Assembly (NCBI GenBank): GCA_963756455.1
Contig: CAVWNC010000003.1
Span: forward strand, 1,736,001-1,800,000
Reading direction: 5' to 3'
DNA: 64,000 nt
Source of the DNA: DASQPA01 sp963756455
Lineage (GTDB): Bacteria > Acidobacteriota > Thermoanaerobaculia > Multivoradales > UBA5704
Shown: positions 61,571 to 64,000 of the stretch, in pieces
How positions within the stretch are numbered: the stretch's first letter is position 1
Layout: the number at the start of each line of letters is the position of its first letter
Position numbers and translations under genes: made by a program
The notes under the pieces: model-generated
What the model was told of the DNA's origin: nothing
Database searches by the model: none
What the model saw: only the letters and a program-made list of their open reading frames with translations

Positions 61571-62917
61571 TTACGTCGCGTCGCGGAAGCGCAGCTCGGG
61601 GTCGAGCCGGGCGCGCTTCAGGTAGGCCGCGATCTGGTCGAGGAGCCCCAAGGTGACCCGCTCGGCCTCGGCGGCCTCCTTGAAGAGGAGGAGGGCGGCG
61701 AGCGCTTCCTCGTGGACGTCGCGCGACTCGAAGATGGGGACCATCTCCGTCGCCAGCCGCTTGACCTCCTCGCTCCGCCCCTGCCGGGCGTAGAGGGCCG
61801 CCAGGTCCAGGGAGACCAAGGCGGCATCGAAGCCGATCCCGCGCTCGACGAAGGCGTCGCGCGCCTCGCGGAGGGCGGGCTCCGCCTCCTCGAAGCGTTC
61901 GAGGTCGTTGGCGATTTTGCCCTCCACCCAGCGCAGGCGGATGAGGTGCATCGGACGCCCGAGCTCCAGATAGAGCCGCCGGGTCCGCTCTAAAGTCAGC
62001 AGGGCCTCCTGGTGGCTGCCGCTCTCGTTCAAATACCAGATGAGATTGTGCCGCGCCGACACCAGGAGCCAGGGCTCCTCGACGGAGTCGATCCGCGCCA
62101 GGCCGCGCCGGATCAGCCGCACCGCCTCTTTGAAACGGCCCTCATAGCCGAAGGTCATCCCCTTGAGAATGAGATTCTTGCCCTCCTGGTGACGATCCTT
62201 GCCGGCGCGGTAGATGGCGATCGCCCGGTCGAGGAGGGCGGCGGCCTCCTCGAAGCGGCCCTGGGAGTTGCGGAGCGAGGCGGTAAAGCTCAGGATCTGC
62301 GCCTCGGTGAAGGCGTCCTCGTCGCCCCGTCGGTGATGTTCCCGGGCGGTACGGAGCGCCTCCTCCGCCCGCCGCAGGTCGGAAGCGATCCGGTAGGCGT
62401 TGCCGAGATAGGCCCAAGCCTGGGCGCGGGCGTCCTCGACGATCCGCCCTCCGTAGTGATCGGGGTTGAGGCGGATGGCGATGGCGACCGCCAGCCGGGC
62501 GAGCTCGACCGCGCGTCCCGGATCGGTCAGCCAGGCCTCGCGGCTCCGGTCCTCCAGAAGCTCGCAGAGCTTCAGGGCCTGAAAACGCGCCTCGCTCCGG
62601 ATGAGCTGCCGGCGCCGATGCTCGGGAGCGGCCAGCAGCTCCTCGGCGAGGCTCGCGGCGCCGTCGACCTCCTCGAAGAGCCGCGACAGCCGCTCGCTCG
62701 CCTGCCGGGCCGCCCGGTCGAAGGCGGCCCCATAGCCGAAGAGATGGCCGCGCCACTTGACCACGGTCTCTCGCCCGTTCCCCGCCAGCTCCGCCACCGC
62801 GCTCTGGCAGCGGACGCATCCCGGCAGGTGCGCTTCGACCTCCCTGCCCTCCTCCACAGGGAGCTCGCCCCGCAGGTAGCGGGCGAGGGTTTCCGGATCA
62901 GGGTGGCGCTCATTCAT
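61571..62917 (-). CDS. Zinc-finger and TPR protein, putative anti-sigma-like
   Basis: A 448-residue protein. The N-terminal 45 residues read ARYLRGELPVEEGREVEAHL followed by PGCVRCQSAVAEL, an HxxxCxxC anti-sigma zinc finger. The remainder is at least seven TPR-like helix pairs (EEALRTAREHHRRGDEDAF, EEAAALLDRAIAIYRAGKD and so on). No membrane helix. It overlaps the sigma-like gene upstream by 8 bp, so the two are coexpressed. Confidence 0.85.
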   Translation of the reverse strand: MNERHPDPETLARYLRGELPVEEGREVEAHLPGCVRCQSAVAELAGNGRETVVKWRGHLFGYGAAFDRAARQASERLSRLFEEVDGAASLAEELLAAPEHRRRQLIRSEARFQALKLCELLEDRSREAWLTDPGRAVELARLAVAIAIRLNPDHYGGRIVEDARAQAWAYLGNAYRIASDLRRAEEALRTAREHHRRGDEDAFTEAQILSFTASLRNSQGRFEEAAALLDRAIAIYRAGKDRHQEGKNLILKGMTFGYEGRFKEAVRLIRRGLARIDSVEEPWLLVSARHNLIWYLNESGSHQEALLTLERTRRLYLELGRPMHLIRLRWVEGKIANDLERFEEAEPALREARDAFVERGIGFDAALVSLDLAALYARQGRSEEVKRLATEMVPIFESRDVHEEALAALLLFKEAAEAERVTLGLLDQIAAYLKRARLDPELRFRDAT

Positions 62918-63137
62918 CCTCGGGCTCCTTAGAAGGTCGGTCTACGTGCTCCCGGGCTCCCCGCGCGAGCTCCTCGAGCAGCCAACGCTCGCGGTCCCGC
63001 ACCCGACCCCACCGGTAGGCGAGGCGAATCAGTGCGTCGTGCAGCAGCCTCGCGGCTTCCGGCTCGGAAACCCGGTGGCGCTCGAAAAAACGAGCGATCC
63101 GGAGGCTCAGCCGGTCCAACAGCTGGGCCAGGCTCAT
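62910..63137 (-). CDS. Short sigma-70 region-2-like protein lacking region 4
   Basis: A 75-residue protein: IARFFERHRVSEPEAARLLH, then DALIRLAYRWGRVRDRERWL and LEELARGAREH. This follows the pattern of ECF sigma region 2 (RFF-x-n-AEDL-x-Q-x-F... W-x-x-x-ARN) but ends where region 4 should begin. It is directly upstream of and overlaps a zinc-finger/TPR protein, the usual place of a sigma factor. It may be a degenerate or specialised sigma-like partner. Confidence 0.6.
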   Translation of the reverse strand: MSLAQLLDRLSLRIARFFERHRVSEPEAARLLHDALIRLAYRWGRVRDRERWLLEELARGAREHVDRPSKEPEDE

Positions 63138-63315
63138 CGGCCGTCGGGCCGTCTGAAGGCGACATTGCGGGGGAGTCTAACGCCCCCTCGTCCGAGGGGG
63201 CGAAAAATTGTCGGCCTTCTACAGAAGCAAGTTGCCGGAGGGGCCGAAAGAGTGACAGGGGCAGGGACAGAAGAAGAAAAAAGAGCATCCGTCCGGCAAC
63301 TCTCCCCTCTGATCC

Positions 63316-63591
63316 TCAGCCGTTGGGGTCGATCCCTCCCCGGTTGTCTCCCGAGTCGCAGGCGGGCGTCTGAGGAGGGTTCCCTGTGGGGGGGGCGACC
63401 TGGGCGCCATTGGGATCGATGCCCCCGCGGTTCGCACCGCGGAGGGCGTGGAGACCTCGCGGGGCGGCCGGGCGGAGAGAATGGAGGTCCGGTTTCGCCC
63501 TGGCCGTAGAGGTCTGGGAGATCGCGGGGAGAGCGAAGGCCGCCGTCAGGAGGAGAGCCAGAACGCCGCACCGAAACGCCTTGCGATTCAT
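63316..63591 (-). CDS. Small exported peptide with duplicated NRGGIDPNG motif
   Basis: A 91-residue protein: basic start and signal peptide (MNRKAFRCGVLALLLTAAFA, cleavage near AIS-Q), then a Pro/Ala-rich middle and two exact copies of NRGGIDPNG (about residues 54-62 and 83-91), the second forming the very C-terminus. The signal and repeat argue that it is real. Possible precursor of a secreted signalling or modified peptide; no maturation enzymes lie next to it. Confidence 0.6.
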   Translation of the reverse strand: MNRKAFRCGVLALLLTAAFALPAISQTSTARAKPDLHSLRPAAPRGLHALRGANRGGIDPNGAQVAPPTGNPPQTPACDSGDNRGGIDPNG

Positions 63592-63738
63592 GCGCCTACC
63601 CTTTCCGGGCAGGTCAGCGGCACGACCGCCGTGGCCGGCCGTGCCTGCCTCTATCAGGAAAGTTAGTGCCGGAAGGCGAATCGGGGCAGGGAATGAAGCG
63701 GTCTTCCCGCCAACTTTTTGCCGGGAATGGGGAAAGCT

Positions 63739-64000
63739 TTAGTGGCTGCGCGCCTGCTCGGCCATCTTCTCCGCCTGGAAATGGGCGACGAGCGGCTCGA
63801 TCAGGGGGTCGAGGTGACCTTCGAGGACGACCGGGAGTTGGTGGAGGGAGAGGCCGATCCGGTGGTCGGTCACCCGGCTCTGCGGGAAGTTGTAGGTGCG
63901 GATCTTCTCCGAGCGGTCGCCGCTCCCGACCATCTTGCGCCGCTCCTCACTGATCGCCGCGTCGGCCTTCTCGCGCTCCATCTCGAAGATCCGGGCTTTC
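63739..64000 (-). CDS. prfA: Peptide chain release factor 1 (C-terminal part, cut by window)
   Basis: The frame runs off the right edge. The visible 87 residues include the RF1 stretch GSGDRSEKIRTYNFPQ and VTDHRIGLSLHQLP, then the C-terminal helix LEGHLDPLIEPL. The GGQ loop lies beyond the window. The protein is the substrate of PrmC. Confidence 0.95.
   Translation of the reverse strand, partial: KARIFEMEREKADAAISEERRKMVGSGDRSEKIRTYNFPQSRVTDHRIGLSLHQLPVVLEGHLDPLIEPLVAHFQAEKMAEQARSH

Overview
The window is GC-rich bacterial chromosome. The gene content suggests an Acidobacteriota member, perhaps of the Thermoanaerobaculia/Holophagae type. The clues are a complete Alternative Complex III operon joined to a caa3-type oxidase, an Acidobacteria-style ADOP permease with its PadR regulator, many secreted proteins of unknown role, and small toxin-antitoxin-like pairs. 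This placement is inference; the window contains no rRNA.

Layout. 1-2.0 kb: end of a hybrid sensor kinase, then a VapBC pair on the minus strand. 2.1-15.2 kb: a respiratory operon behind a CRP-like site and promoter, in the order actABCDEF, a one-TM protein, SCO1, and cytochrome oxidase subunits II, I, III and IV. ACIII oxidises quinol and passes electrons through cytochrome c to an A2-type oxidase. 15.5-27 kb: accessory and housekeeping genes (nucleotidyltransferase-like pair, argE-hutF, SRAP, HigBA-like pair, secreted proteins), with a relic of a TIR-like effector and a strange 21-bp-phased repeat block. 27-32 kb: a SWIM/SNF2 helicase and an ABC exporter.

32.1-41.2 kb is the most unusual block. 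It is a type I-E Cascade locus on the minus strand (cse1-cse2-cas7-cas5-cas6e) with no cas3, cas1 or cas2. A roughly 3.2-kb segment containing a secreted Ig-like protein gene plus cse1 and cse2 is tandemly duplicated. Only a three-repeat degenerate array remains, 8 bp past cas6e. A second 21-bp-phased repeat block lies upstream of it.

41.9-47.5 kb looks like a decayed mobile island. It starts with a broken TraG relic. It then holds AT-richer cargo: a four-TM protein, a Sll1717-like P-loop ATPase, a strongly folded RNA of about 330 nt ending in a 10-bp terminal hairpin, and a GIY-YIG-like nuclease. Near-identical 45-bp GC-rich direct repeats sit on both sides. The cargo could be an undescribed defence cassette.

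47.5-64 kb returns to chromosomal genes: the ADOP permease with PadR and a strong palindromic operator, a secreted beta-propeller, lytic transglycosylase, murA, prmC, a solute-binding protein, an M20 peptidase, three prepilin-like proteins, a sigma-region-2-only protein with a zinc-finger/TPR partner, a small exported peptide with a duplicated motif, and the end of prfA.
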